Of a stretch of DNA of 64,000 nt, positions 10,822 to 22,750 are shown in pieces. Numbering within the stretch: the stretch's first letter is position 1; each line of letters opens with the position of its first letter. Position numbers and translations under genes: made by a program. Origin of the DNA: Bactericera cockerelli (lineage: Eukaryota; Arthropoda; Insecta; Hemiptera; Triozidae); contig CM044957.1 of assembly GCA_024516035.1 (NCBI GenBank), positions 45,049,547-45,113,546 of the forward strand. Reading direction: 5' to 3'. The notes under the pieces are model-generated. The model made no database searches and was not told the DNA's origin. It worked only from the letters and a program-made list of their open reading frames with translations.

Positions 10822-12365
10822 TAGCCGATTTTATCATCCAAGATTCACCCCGGATTCGCTCGAACTCCGGATTGGCTCGACGAATCGGGTTTTATCATCT
10901 CCAATCTCTGATTCGCAGGTGATTCGGAGCACTCAATTTGAGGAAGTAACCTTGATTCACGAATCAGTGATTCGAGGACCGATTGGCTTCCCAAAGAGAA
11001 AAAAATATTGAAAATACTATAGAATTTCTTCTTTGGAATTTTTAAATCGTAAACAAAGATAAAATGTTTATCTTTTTCAAAATTCAAATACTTGTTTATC
11101 TTCATGACATCTTTATTTTTTTGCCCATTATTTAATTATCCTTGTCCTTGTTCTTCATAAACCTGTCATCTTATCCTGATGTGCTAAGTTTATAAAAGTT
11201 TTGTAATAAAGACTGAAATAAATTTGAATTATTCCTAAAAAAAAAAAAAAAAATTTCAAACTGGCCATTATCACGCGATTGCTATTAAAATTAATCTGTG
11301 ACTTAGCGCCACAGAGGTATTACAAAAACGTCTATTAATTCCGCCCTAAGTCTATATGATATTTCCTGAAAACGATCTAATCCCAGGAAGATAAAAGCTC
11401 ATTCGGGAACATTCTGAATTTGTCCGAATCTCAGTTCCTACAAGATTTAGGGCGTAATTAATAGACAACATCAATAACTTAAGTCGTTGGTAAGATGGTA
11501 AGTGTCGGTTTTCCCTATCTTACACAGTACGCAATCCGTGACTTAGCGCCACAGAGGTATTACAAAAACATCTATTAATTCCGTCCTTAGACTTTAAAAC
11601 ACATGTACTAAAACTTCTTGGTGACTCTGGGTATGAGTGCAGGTCCTATATCATCTCTCCACACCAGTATGTACAAACTCCTGCTGAAAACCTCGCTGGC
11701 TGAAAGTACATGAAATGCATGGGAACTATGTTTTCCGTAACCTTACACTCTGCCGGGCTGTCTCTTTCTTTGTATTGGCGTTCTTCACACCTCGGCCGAG
11801 GTGTTTGATAATATTTAGAATTCTTAAACAGCTAGGTATGAGAACTATAATTATAATTCTAGTACACAACATTAATGAAAACGTGATGGAAATACAGAAT
11901 TTCTGCCCTGCTGGGAATAAAACCGAGATCACCATCTGTCCCAATATCTTATTTTGACCATAATTCCATCCCTGATAGTCACATTGAAACAGCATTCTTA
12001 CTCATAAGGTAATTTATTATATCTTGCCCTGCTGAGAATTGAACCCAAGTCACACAAAATGAGCATTGATCAATATGAAACATGAAATGACCATGTGAAC
12101 GACACAAAAAAAACGTTCAAAATGCTTTCAGAAATGTTAGCATTCAAAATGTAAAAAGTTAACAAAACAACATCGCAATTTTCGAAAAATCAGAGGCTTT
12201 TATGAGAGTTTTCGTATAATTGCGATGTTGCCGTAACGCCAATCATGATTCGCGAACTCGAGCTTGAATTTTGGTGATAAAACCCGATTGGTGGATTCGT
12301 GAACCCTCGAGATTCGAGGGTGGTTGGCGAATCAGTGATTGGTGGAGTTGTGATAAACTCGGCTA
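10822..12365. mobile_element. PIF/Harbinger-type MITE (1.5 kb)
   Basis: Ends are TAGCCGATTTTATCATCC (left) and the inverted TTATCACAACTCC...ATAGCCGAG at the right. A TTA sits directly outside both ends (10819-10821 and 12366-12368), matching the 3-bp TTA/TWA duplication of PIF/Harbinger elements. The subterminal 150 bp at each end are rich in GATTCG/CGAATC repeats in inverted order. The interior has no transposase and carries two copies of a GTGACTTAGCGCCACAGAGG block (11286, 11529). Confidence 0.6.
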
Positions 12366-12581
12366 TTAGTGGAATAATGGGTCTTATTAGTCCTAGTCAG
12401 GCAGTATAGAAAAGGCAACAATGTATACTGTGTCAGATGTGGCAACTCGTTATAAAGCAGTTCGTTAAATAAATATATTTAATTGTTTCTCATTATAATA
12501 CAGACATAGATAATAGATGGGTAACTTTACTTAGTAAAAGGCCTCCTATAAGAGCATTAAGTAAAGTTGAAAAAAAAAAAA

Positions 12582-12826
12582 TGTTCCAGCTGGGTTTCGA
12601 ACCCGCGACCTCTGGATAGTAATAATAATAATATCGCCTTATTTATACTGCCCGATTAAGACTACTAAAGTCCCATTATTCCAGCAGTAAGCCCAAGACA
12701 TATTATTAAGTGGTAAAAATCCCAAATGGGAGGATAACTTGTCATGTCCCGGCTGGGTTTCGAACCCACGACCTCTGTAATCTCTGGATTCACAGAGTGC
12801 CGCCTTTACCACTGAGCTACCGGGAC
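12582..12826 (-). repeat. SINE-B copy plus fragment
   Basis: Minus-strand SINE-B with tRNA-like head at 12740-12826 and tail to about 12626. A second SINE-B head fragment (12582-12617) abuts its (ATT)n tail, and another fragment sits at 12888-12935. They pile up beyond the 3' end of Mettl14. Confidence 0.75.
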
Positions 12827-13118
12827 AGACTGGATCACCAAACCAACGACGGGACACCTCGAACACTGAGCCTAGGCAGAGAAAAAAAATGTCCCAGCTG
12901 GGTTTCGAACCCGCGACCCCTGGATCACCAAACCAACGACTGGACGCCTCGAACACTGACACCCGTCTTAATGAACAGGGAATTTTGTCAGAGCAATGTC
13001 TCAAGCAAGGTATTGGCCAATAACATTAAAGGAAATCATGCTTCAGACCATGCTCAAAGGGCGTTTTCTGTTCATAAATACGGCTGTGAGCCTAGGCATG
13101 GTTCCGCGTGACGCCAGG

Positions 13119-16100
13119 TCATCTGGAGAGGAGGCCCCGTCCCCGTGGGCGGTACAGGCCGCCCCGCGTCACGGGCAGCGGCCCACCGCGGCCGGCCTTG
13201 TTCTTGGGGGGCGGGGACTTGGGCCGCAGGGCCTCGATCCGCTCCGTGCAGCCCGTGCTCACGTGGTTGTTGAGGAAGTACGAGGCGTACGTGTCCAGGT
13301 TGAAGTTGGAATGGCTCAGGTCGGGGCCCAGGGTGAGCCACCCGGGCCGGATGGTGCTATCGCGGCCGAAGATGTGGAGTCTGGGGAGGAGACACACAGG
13401 TACTTAAATGTTCGAGTAGTCACCGTGGCCGAGTGAGTTAGCGCGCTAGGCATTGCACGCACGGTGACCTGGGTTCGATCCCCAGCGGGGCACGATTTTT
13501 TTCTGTTCTGTACTCATACCTCGTGAGGAAAAATGAGTAGCTGCTTTAATGTTAGCAGCGACCAGTGGCGACTTTATAGGCAAAAATAAGATATTGGGAT
13601 ATTAAAGATACGGAAAAGTCCTATAATGCTGCGCTACCCACTAAAATTGTGATATAATAATACAATGAAACACATTATTATTATTACTTTAATGTTCGAA
13701 ATAATTCGTGGAAGGTAACCACCAGGAGAGGTTAATGCTCAAAGCATTTTCTACCACCTTACTCTCAGAGACTTATTAGCATGTGGTCTTATTAGCTTGA
13801 AAAGAAATAGTATGTCTTATTAGTATGTGGTCTTATTAGCTTGAAAAGCTTGTATCCGGGGTTAAGTGGCAGAAAATGCCTAAGGCATTAACTTTGCCCC
13901 GAATTACAAAACAATTGTAATAAAAATTAATATTTCTTTTTGTACATATTTCTAAGTTTTTTTTTTTAAATTTATTGTTATATTTTTTGTTGCTGTTGAT
14001 GATTGTTTTGTAAAAAAAAATAAAGTGTAAATAAATAAATACAATAAGTTTTTTTTAAACAAGATGAGTGTTTCATGGCCGTTTTTATTTCGTAGCCATG
14101 AAACAGGAGCTACGATAGACGCTTGTGGTCTGTGTTGTAGCCTACCCATCCCGTACTATGCATCCCCTCTGATGGGCGAGAAGTGACACAATACTTCCCA
14201 ATTAGGTGCTGGGTCAACACGAGCGCACCGGAAGGTATTCCTAACAAACAACTGTAACCAAATTAAGAATACAAATTTTTGTCGGCACGGGGGATCGAAC
14301 CCAGGACCTTCCGCATGGCAAGCGAGTGCTTAACCACTGAGCTAAAGTTCTCACGATGGTTGATCGCACATTGAATTATGTGGTTCACAATGAGACAACT
14401 TTTGCACTTAAATTGTCTGGAGATTAGCCAAGCTGGATACAACAACAACAACTTCTCGCCCATCAGATGGGATAGGCAAGTTACAACACAGACCACAAGC
14501 GTCTACACTGCCTACAGAAGCTGCTGTTTCATGGCTATGAAGAAAAAAAATTAACTGCAAAGAGTATTTTAAGACAGAGAGCAGTTTAGATTAGGACTTT
14601 AGATTACTGCCCGATTAGGACTATAGAGTCCCATTATTCTAGCAGTAAGCCCAAGACGCATTATTATGTGGTCAAAATCCCAAATGGGAGAGCAACTTGT
14701 CATGTCCCGGCTGGGTTTTGAACCCGCGACCTCTGGATTACCAGTCAGACGCCTTGACCACATGATAATTTATAGTTTATATATTGTATACCTTCGTCTT
14801 CCAAGACAGAAATGTTCCATGATGTGAAAGATCTCCACAGGTTTCTCAAGAGACCCATACTCCATTTCTTCGCTGATGATCAGATCAATGTCAACATTGG
14901 CATGAATAAAATCGCCATCTGTAGATCTACGTACAGTTCCTTTGATGCCCATAAGACAATGTTCCTGCCAGTTCAAAATAAACACAAGTTATTAGACTTA
15001 TTAGCAGGCGGCCACAACGAGGACCCTGGCCTAGACCCTCGACCCTGAGACCTACAGTTTAATACAGACAATTTTGGACTCTGTTGTGGCCGCTTAAATT
15101 CATTAGCATGGTTTGATTGAAGTCAATTCTTCTGATCTTCTGATGGCAATGCTCCCAACACGTTGGCAGCATTACCTCTCTAGATTGTCATGCTTATTTT
15201 TGCTACAGTCAATGTTATATCATTCTGTAACTTTTAATAAAATCTAACTGTTCACTTCCAATACTTCCTCGTGATTGCTTCACGTTGTATACACATGGTC
15301 GGATTATTTTACGAGGTACTGTGTCTACCCCAGGATTCAGGCTATAGGCCTCCATTGTGTCCGCGCACTTAGACATATTCGAATTATTCGTACAATTTTT
15401 TATGATGTCCTATTTTGAGTGACAACCTCGTTATAATCGGAAATAGTTGGGCACCCACAAAATCAATACTGACCAAATCTTTATAAATTTGGTTTGTCTT
15501 TTTTTTTTTTTTGACTATCTGAATCTTATTGCATATTTGGATTAGTCAATAAAATCAATGTTCAATAATATCTATTCTCATCATTTTACGATGATACCAT
15601 TATTTTCGGTATTGATCTTTTAAAAACTAAAAAATATAGGTGTAAAAATGTTTTGTCCCGTCTTCTTCTTTCATTATAGACATCTACATTGATCCAGCCG
15701 TAAAAATGTACCAAAACCAACCAACCTCAACCATGAGGTTGAACAACGTCGACCCTGCTTAAGTGGGATAAGACAGGGTAAAAGAAGAAGAAAAAGAAGA
15801 GAAAAAAAGAAGAAAAAAGAAGAAAAAAGAAAAGAAATTACGTACATAAAACAAATGAAAATAAAATAATAATATATGGGGAAATGGGGTGGGGGTAAAA
15901 GAAAGGAATATAATTATAAAACACACAAGATATAATACATAAATATTATTAATAGGAACCAAGGGGTGAGGTTAAAAACTTAAAACCTATAGCTTTCTCT
16001 ACTGACCTTAGTGCGTTGAAAAACAGCCTTTGCTTCAATATTCTTTGAGTGTCCTGGGTTTGAGGCATTGGTTCGTATCCAGCAAATATCCTCACATCGC

Positions 16101-19100
16101 CTGAAGCCCCACTTTCTCAAGCAGTTGCGGCCCTGGTCCAAACCCTCAGAGGAGCCGCACCAGAGAAATACAAAACTCCTAGTTGCGGAAACTTCGCCTA
16201 TTTCTAGTTGCATGATCTAGAAAAGTGCAGAGAAACACAGTCTTGAGTGAAATTCACGAAAGTACTTTAAATTCACGAAAGGGAAAAATCAAATTTTAGA
16301 AAAGTATTGAACTTATGATTAAATATCTCTCTGGTCTTTCAATATTTTTTTATGCAACCAACTGCATTTGTAGGGCAATATGCATGACTATCCATACATG
16401 AAGTCAAAAATTACTTACTGGCTATCATTTCTTCAAAAACGTGCATCGATCCAAGAGACCTCTAGACCTGTGGGAAAAACAGGGATTTGGCCATAACTCT
16501 TTAACGAAGCAAAATGCCCCCCTGCAAGTTTCGCTCATATGATAGTCCACGGTGGGCTGAACCTACCCTCAAAATATTTGCATCTGCATACGGGACACCC
16601 TGTATAAAGGGCAATATTAAGAGACAAAATTGATAACTATAGACACTTAGCATCTAAGACAGTATGCAGTACAAGACTATTAATTTTGCCCTAAAATTCA
16701 ACAATACTCACAGCTGGATCTATTAATGAATGTGTTGCACACCCAGCCACAACACAGCTAGCTAAAATCAGTTCTGATTTACTCATGGATCAATAATTGT
16801 ACTTACCTGGTCCCAACTCCAGCTTTGCATATTTGTGACACCCAACGTTCTCTGATATTCTTCCAGGGGTGGTTCAATGTGTATGACATCAAACTTAATG
16901 TTGAGTTCTTTCAAGTCAAATTCCTTGACATCACACTTCAAAAACATTGGAGGTGTTGCTGTTTCTGCAATCAGATCATCCTTGAGCTTTATCAGTTCAC
17001 GAAGCTTGGGATACTCTTCAAAACGATCAGCAAGTCCCACATCACGGATAAAGTTCTGAGGTCTTTGTCCTGTGTCCACAAAATGCTGACAGTAGTCATT
17101 GTGAGGATTTGATGATTGTGTACCCTGAAATCATTCAAACAGACAGATTCCTTTTGGCGAAGAGTATATGGGTAACACTGACATACATTTAGGATCATTA
17201 AATTAAATTTTTAGAAAATTGGTTCACACTTAGGCTCAATTATTATTTTTTTTTTTTGATCTCACGCAGGGGAACTTGAAATTTCAGGGAAGCTTAAGCT
17301 CATATCACCCTGCCCCAAAATTACATGTTTTAAAAATCATATCTCCATAAAATTGGGTTTGGTGGAAGAGATTGTCATAGGAAATAACCCTGCCTTTTAG
17401 TTAGAACATATGTGTGTGTATTATATTTATATATATTTTTTTTCTTTTTATTGTTTATAGTTTCGATTTTTTCATTTCTTTGGAATCATTATTTTTACTG
17501 TTATCATATTTGTGTTAATCACTTTCGTGATGTCACAACTCCAACATATTTGTTGAACTTGGGACTTGAACCACCAACCTCCAGGTTACAAGGCTGCTGC
17601 CTTAATAATCAAGCTACTGAGGTGGGTAATTATTTTTACTATACATCATCATAGTGTGCCATCATTGTGAACAATGGTAGCCAGTCTATTACCTGTACAT
17701 ATGTATGTTTATTACCTAATAATTAACTTGGTGTTTGTACATCTTTGTATACCATATTCACAATAAAGGGTTGGGTGGAAGAGATTGCCATAGGCAATAA
17801 CCCCGCCCTTTAGTTAGGACATAATTATGTATTTATTTATTTTTTTGTCAATTTTTATATATAATTTTTACCATTATTTGTCTGTATATAATTATGTTCT
17901 ACCAATAAAGAGTTTCTAAATAAATAAAACTTATAAAATAAAATTGTTGAATACCTTCAAGAATGTGGAAGAGTCCTTGTACACAAGTTCATTGTGTATG
18001 TCTCCATGTTCTTCATCTTCATCTGGTGCTACTATTCCTTGCTTTTTCTGGGTACCTCTTTTTTCTGCAGCAGTACCAAGCACATATTTCAAGTTCTTTA
18101 CATCTGATATCCCAAACTGGCAACAAAAATTAAGGGGGCATGATTTCAAATAGGAAATAAGTTATTGTATTTCTTTGTATTATTTAAAAAAATAAAATAT
18201 ACTCTACTATTAACATACATTTTTAAGGAATATCACAGAAAAAAAACATAATAATTTCAATTTCTAATATTAGAAATTTATCAGAATTAATAATATTATA
18301 ATACAATTTTAGTGGGTAGTGCATTATAGGACTATTTTCTTATCCTTTCATTTTCTTTATATTATATATTGCCTATAATCCCACCACTGGTTGCTGCTCA
18401 AAGCAGCTACCTACTCATTTTTCCTCACTAAGTATTAGTAAACCCTGTAACATCCAAAGGATAGAGCTTAAACTCTGAAAATCTTTGTCTCAAGGACCAA
18501 GTTTTTGGATATGCAGTTAAAAATTTCCAAAACACTTGGACTAAAAGAGCCAAAAGTTTCAATGCCGAAGAGAATGAAATCATTAAGATTTTGCAGGTCT
18601 TTGTATTTCAGGCACTTTCTTAGTTCCGCTAGTTTGGCTGCTTCATCTCTACCTTTCAGAGAGCAACTCATATTGCTGTTGGCCTGGATATCTACACAAG
18701 TCACATCCCAAACCATTGGCCCCCCTTGTTTCCATGGGACCAATGTCATACCATGAGGTCTTTTGCCATCTTGTCTAAATAAACCTGATGGCTCAAGAAC
18801 TGATGGAATATGACATGATCCCAAGGCACATTTGAGAGTTTGGTTCAGTTTATTATGGCATGAATACCTACCCCCACTTTTGTTGCAACTTAACCCATGC
18901 TGTCTTGTTTTATCAAATTCCATTCTACAATGACATGTATGTGCTTGACATATTCCCTCACGTAAATGTAAGGCTACTGCAATGTGTAGAGAAACGTTGT
19001 CCAAGAGACATCCTATTTTTGAGATTGGCATTGCTTGTATCCAAGCCACCCAATTTCTTAGATCCTAAACCCATAAGTCTAGTTTAAACTGTTAAGCAGT

Positions 19101-19421
19101 TTAAATGTTCATTTAAATAGCGTTAATTTAAACTGCTTCAGCTCTCTATTTTTTTTTTAATTTGGGTTAAATGTTCTTTACATTTGCTAAACATCAAATC
19201 TAGACTTGAGTCTAGGATTTCCTGTAGTATAGGAAAATGCAAGTTCAGACTCAAGTCTCTGTCATGGAAGATTATGGAGGGGTGTTATGATGGACAGTAA
19301 TAGGTAAATGAATGTTTTGTAGCTATTCAAAGTAAATTTATCTTACTGTTTGACATAGGAGTTTTTTCCTCTTCTGTGATTTCTCTTTGATCTCTTTCAA
19401 TTTTCCACTTATGTGACTCAT
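13119..19421 (-). CDS. Mettl14: METTL14, non-catalytic subunit of the m6A mRNA methyltransferase
   Basis: Complete 399-aa gene in six exons: 19421-19347, 18116-17955, 17124-16807, 16216-16007, 14964-14792, 13380-13119. All junctions are GT-AG and the phases agree. METTL14 pairs with METTL3 in the nucleus, does not bind SAM itself, and helps hold the RNA for adenosine N6 methylation. Seen in the protein: a short basic N-terminal helix ([14 protein letters not shown]), the YKDSSTFLK to [17 protein letters not shown] segment, the EPPL motif at residues 163-166 (place of the catalytic DPPW in METTL3), [34 protein letters not shown] and RPKSPPPK. The C-terminal RGG tail is short, as in flies, compared with vertebrates. 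Length is close to the fly protein I remember. Intron 1 holds a retrotransposon endonuclease fragment and a SINE-C. The start ATG at 19421 gives the family-like N terminus. Confidence 0.95.
13417..13652 (+). repeat. SINE-C copy
   Basis: Plus-strand copy in the last intron of Mettl14. Head GTGGCCGAGTGAGTTAGCGC and GTGACCTGGGTTCGATCCCC; body CGTGAGGAAAAATGAGTAGC; end TGCTGCGCTACCCACTAAAA. Confidence 0.82.
13700..14045 (+). repeat. SINE-E fragment and repeat-H-like tail
   Basis: 13705-13780 matches the SINE-E body (GAAGGTAACCACCAGGAGAG, TTCTACCACC). 13865-14040 resembles repeat H (GCCTAAGGCATTAACTTTGC, then AATAAAGTGTAAATAAATAA). They lie in the last Mettl14 intron. Confidence 0.5.
14062..14345 (-). 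repeat. SINE-A copy
   Basis: Minus-strand SINE-A with intact head (GCTCAGTGGTTAAGCACTCG, GGTTCGATCCCCCG-type B box near 14285). 14350-14430 next to it is a diverged 5S-like piece also seen at 47920-48015, and 14449-14545 is a plus-strand SINE-A fragment. Confidence 0.8.
14603..14764 (-). repeat. SINE-B copy
   Basis: Minus-strand SINE-B that ends only about 30 bp from the donor of Mettl14 exon 5. The tRNA-like B box GGGTTCAAAACCCAGCCGGG is intact on the minus strand. Confidence 0.75.
15050..16006. other. Mettl14 intron 4, little recognisable
   Basis: 15700-15780 is a repeat with a small hairpin (CAACCTCAACCATGAGGTTG) that returns inverted at 61500-61590. It is followed by a GAAGAAGAAAAAGAAG purine tract to 15835. 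No other element or exon seen. Confidence 0.45.
16310..16615 (-). repeat. Dispersed repeat ending ACAGGGTGTCCC
   Basis: Minus-strand copy of a sequence found twice in Upf3 intron 1 (28390-28870 plus, 30290-30660 minus). Shared blocks are CAGGGATTTGGCCATAACTC, TGTTTTTCCCAC and the ACAGGGTGTCC(C/A) end. Origin unknown; here it lies in Mettl14 intron 3. Confidence 0.6.
17505..17625 (-). repeat. SINE-D copy
   Basis: Minus-strand SINE-D in Mettl14 intron 2, with GGTTCAAGTCCCAAGTTC-type B box and the ATTAACACAAATATGATAAC end at its left side. A repeat H fragment precedes it at 17360-17412. Confidence 0.7.
17640..17930 (+). repeat. Repeat G fragment and repeat H copy
   Basis: 17643-17692 matches the start of repeat G (ATCATCATAGTGTGCCATCA, TGAACAATGGTAGCCAG). 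17768-17930 is a well-kept repeat H ending ACCAATAAAGAGTTTCTAAA just upstream of the Mettl14 exon 2 donor (antisense to the gene). Confidence 0.6.
18306..18467 (-). repeat. SINE-C copy, degenerate
   Basis: Minus-strand SINE-C in Mettl14 intron 1 (TTTTAGTGGGTAGTGCATTA, CCACCACTGGTTGCTGCT, CATTTTTCCTCACTAAGTAT). The head is lost where it meets the retrotransposon fragment. Confidence 0.6.
18468..19067 (-). pseudogene. Retrotransposon fragment with endonuclease-like C-terminal domain
   Basis: An open frame of over 190 codons in Mettl14 intron 1, on the same strand as the gene. It carries the block [20 protein letters not shown] (paired His/Cys), [40 protein letters not shown] and FGIETFGS. In my recollection this order (CxC...HGLSC, EPxGLxRxDGKRPDG, WDVT) is the C-terminal end of reverse-transcriptase proteins common in invertebrate genomes, resembling a PD-(D/E)XK nuclease fold. 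No reverse transcriptase domain lies upstream, so it is a 5'-truncated copy, although the frame is still open. Family name uncertain. Confidence 0.65.
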
Positions 19422-19503
19422 ATCAAATAAGGAGACTTAACTTTTAATTAAAATTAAATCCTCCCAATAAGATTTTCCAAAAAAATGTAATCTCTATCTC
19501 TAT

Positions 19504-20121
19504 TAGGGATGGGTAAATATTGAGCGAGTCGACTCGAAGAGTCGACTATTTCTGAAGAGTCGTATGAATCGACTCTCGAAGTTCTAAAAAATCGACTCTC
19601 GACTCACCGCTCATTTCCTTGTCTGGTTTAACCCACTAGCACTAGCCATTAGAAATAGGTCTGTTACCCACTGACGTCATCACTCAACATCTCATCGCAT
19701 CGGTCCCGTCCTATAGGGACCGTCAGGGACGATTTAAGAATATAATCTTTCAAACTCTTGAATAGGATTGACTATGGCTTTATCCTTTGAAAACAAGTCT
19801 GTTACCCACTCAAAATTAATTTCTTTCTACTAGCTTCTTAATGTGATATCAGGGGATAAGTGAGAACTAGATGTAGGGGAGGACAATATGAATATTCAAT
19901 ATGAATCTACAGAACCGAATATTCTAAACGAGTCGAGAATCCCATCCATACTCCCTAGACTACCTACTGAATCGACTACCCCCATTATCTAAGGTGAAAC
20001 AAATTATACAGAATTTCAAAGAACCGCGACTCTTAAAGAGTCGACTCACTGAGTCGACTACTTTTGATGAACTGAGTCTACTGAATCGAATATTCTAAAC
20101 GAGTCGAGAATCCCATCCCTA
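19504..20121. mobile_element. hAT-type MITE, 618 bp, 83 bp upstream of the Mettl14 ATG
   Basis: Terminal inverted repeats are TAGGGATGGG and CCCATCCCTA. The 8-bp target duplication ATCTCTAT is perfect (19496-19503 and 20122-20129), which with the TAG-type end indicates hAT. The interior is dominated by GAGTCGA/TCGACTC units in both orientations and codes for nothing. It sits in what should be the 5'UTR or promoter of Mettl14. Confidence 0.88.
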
Positions 20122-20129
20122 ATCTCTAT

Positions 20130-20465
20130 TCTTTCAACTTTTTATTTTTTGTAATTAGTAGAAAATCTCCTTTTTCAAAATTTGGCGCTAAACGAAGAAA
20201 AAAGGTAGTTAAGAGCGCGTTTCAAAAAACGCACTTCGGGTGCGTTTATCAATCACATTTGAACAGGTTGATTAATATTTGAATAGCACTAGTCAACTGA
20301 TTAGTAATGCGGTGTTTTTGCCGGTAACGTTTATCAATAAAATTACTAATAAACATACCAACTCCACAGTATCAGCCGATTATTGATTTCTCACCCTGTT
20401 TATTGTTTAATCTAATTGATAAACGCAGCCTGAGAAAGAGAATTTTTCTTTCTTTCTATTTTTTT
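20130..20465. mobile_element. Possible MITE with GCGTTTATCAA ends
   Basis: GGTGCGTTTATCAAT near 20240 and ATTGATAAACGCAGCC near 20415 form an inverted pair about 190 bp apart, preceded by a small GCGCGTTTC...AAACGCAC hairpin. No target duplication found, so borders and class are unsure. Confidence 0.4.
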
Positions 20466-20890
20466 ACTTTTAACTGACACCACACGACTTTCCTTATCCC
20501 CCGAAAAGAAACCAAACTCCGCCACAAGTGACTCAACGGTAAAAGATAGCAAAAAAGCAATGTCAAATTCGTAATCAGCACCTTAAAATCATTGGATTTT
20601 ATATGTCACAACCCGCATCTAGGATGAATAATAAAAAAGTTAGTCAAAGCGCGTCCCCCAAAATACCGGAAAATTGGGACCGAGGTCGAAAAAGTTCAAG
20701 ATATCAAAAAAAATTAAAAGAATAGACCCCTATTATTTATTTTGTAAGAACAAATTTTTTTTTGGATACATAACTTTCTTGTGAATAGTTCATATCTTGT
20801 TCATTTCACGATAAAAATTGTCCAAATGAGATTTTTTACAATGAGTCATGATCACTTGTAACTTCAAAGTATCTCAACCGATTTTCTTCA
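20466..20890 (-). repeat. Inverted copy of the 2.2-2.75 kb repeat
   Basis: GACTTTCCTTATCCCCCGAA, then TAATCAGCACCTTAAAATCA and AAGTTCAAGATATCAAAAAA run in reverse order and complement to 2470-2745. The CGCCACAAGTGACT block also connects it to the 59.6-60.8 kb satellite. Confidence 0.65.
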
Positions 20891-21578
20891 AATTAGTTTC
20901 TCAGGCGCACGCATGTTTCTACAAGGTGGACCAGGATAACGTGACGGTTGTTAGGTGCCGACCGCCATTTAAACTCTCCATTAATCTCTCGACCATTTCT
21001 ATTGCTGGGTCCACACAGGTGCAAGATGGATTCACTCTGTGTGGACGACTTCTGAATACCAACATGAATGTTCAAAAATTATCCATGAGGATGTCGGTTT
21101 TCTACCTTGTACGTGTGTTGCACGTGTGTGGACGGCACCCACCACACTAGCCATCAACGCTGGCTAGTGTGGCATTTTGACATCAAAAGATATGGCCAAA
21201 TTCGGGTTTTGATTAATCAATATTAATTATCTTTTTATTAATTTATTAAGACTGATTAATCAATCAATTTTTTTGATTAATTAATCAGTCAGAAATATAC
21301 CTCCCACTATTGATGTTTCGGTTGTGAGTTAAATATGACTCCACTAGTTTTGACCCATTAAACAAACTAAGAAACCAAATGTTCAAACACAGTTGCTTAT
21401 ATTGAAAAAACTTTGAAAACCAAAGAGCTACCTAATTAATAAAAAAAACTCAGGTTATATTGCGCTGTGATTGGTTGAAACTCCAGAGGCCGTGTCTGGC
21501 TTATCATAACTTTAATCTTGTTTCATAATTTGGTTTTGTTTCAATATTACGGACTTCGGCCGCTGTCTATTTAATCAA
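20891..21578. other. Unassigned, with palindromes
   Basis: Contains a perfect 11-bp hairpin CACACTAGCCA/TGGCTAGTGTG at 21144-21173 and several TTGATTAATCA palindromes at 21205-21295. No exon seen. Confidence 0.4.
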
Positions 21579-21868
21579 ATTAGTTCAATGGTTAAGCACC
21601 CGCTTGCCATGCGGAAGGTCCCGGGTTCGATCCCCCGTGGAGACAAGAAATTGTTTTTTTAATTTAGTTACAATTGTATGTAAGGGATGCCTTCCGGGGC
21701 GCTCGTGTTGACCTAGCACCTAAATGGGAAGTATTGTGTCACTTCTCGCCCATCAGAGGGGAGGCGTACTACGGGATGGGCAGGCTACAACACAGACCAC
21801 AAACGTCTACAGTAGCTCCTGTTTCATGGCTACGAAATAAAAAAGGCTGTGAAACACTCATCTTTTTA
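21579..21868 (+). repeat. SINE-A copy
   Basis: Plus-strand SINE-A with the head TTAGTTCAATGGTTAAGCAC and GGGTTCGATCCCCCGTGGAG, full body, and short A-rich end. 21870-22750 beyond it shows no recognisable element up to the Upf3 stop codon. Confidence 0.85.
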
Positions 21869-22750
21869 AAAAAAGTCCAATGTTTTCGATTGTTACATTA
21901 TTTTACTTTTTTTAGTAAATTTCTTCATGTCACCCATAGTAAAAACTTTCATGATAAATCTAGTTTTTGAAAAGATAAAACTCATTGAGGTGCGATTAGA
22001 AACCACGCTTTTTTAAATATATATTTCTTTGAAAAATAGGTAACATAATTTTGAATTGCTTTGACAAAATAAATATTCAATATTTGTCAAACATCAAAAA
22101 ATTTAATATCTCAAGTAGGAAAAGAGAAATTGTAATAATAATGAAAAAGATTTTTCATAGAAATTTAAAGAGTCCAATTGAAAAACAATTTCAGAACATT
22201 GTTTAAAGAGTTGAACCTAATTTATACGGTGCATATAACATGTATGAGGTAACAATATTCTTAAAAATATGTGGTAAAATAAATTTACGGGAAAAAACCA
22301 TGGTTTCCAAATTGAAATAGAGGTAAAAAATGAAAGAAACAATGTTTAAATAAATAATGAAATGAAATAATTATGTTTATGTATGTAACCTAGTTTGAAA
22401 AATTGTATAACAAGAAGTTACTATCGGATACCAAAGAACAAACAAACTTTTCTACTGAATGGTTCACTTACAAAACATTCTCTTGAGCCCACTTGACCTG
22501 ACTTTATATTTTCTTCTGAAAATTGACAAATTAAATGAGAAAGACTTGTGCAGTTACTGGGAGTGAGGCAATCAAACAAAATATATTAAAACCAGTTTGA
22601 ATATTTGCAAATTGGATATAAACTACTCTCAGGGGGATAGATGCGAATAATTGCCTAGATTACATGCATCAGTTCATAACCAATATACAGTTAATAAATA
22701 ATGAATATGCTCAATACCTCATGTTAAATTTCCACCATTATGACGCAAAG

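Noticed and set aside
13004..13436. Plus- and minus-strand frames overlapping the last Mettl14 exon
   Set aside because: They are in other frames of the GC-rich Mettl14 C-terminal exon and adjoining SINE-B copies; the conserved protein reads only in the minus frame given.
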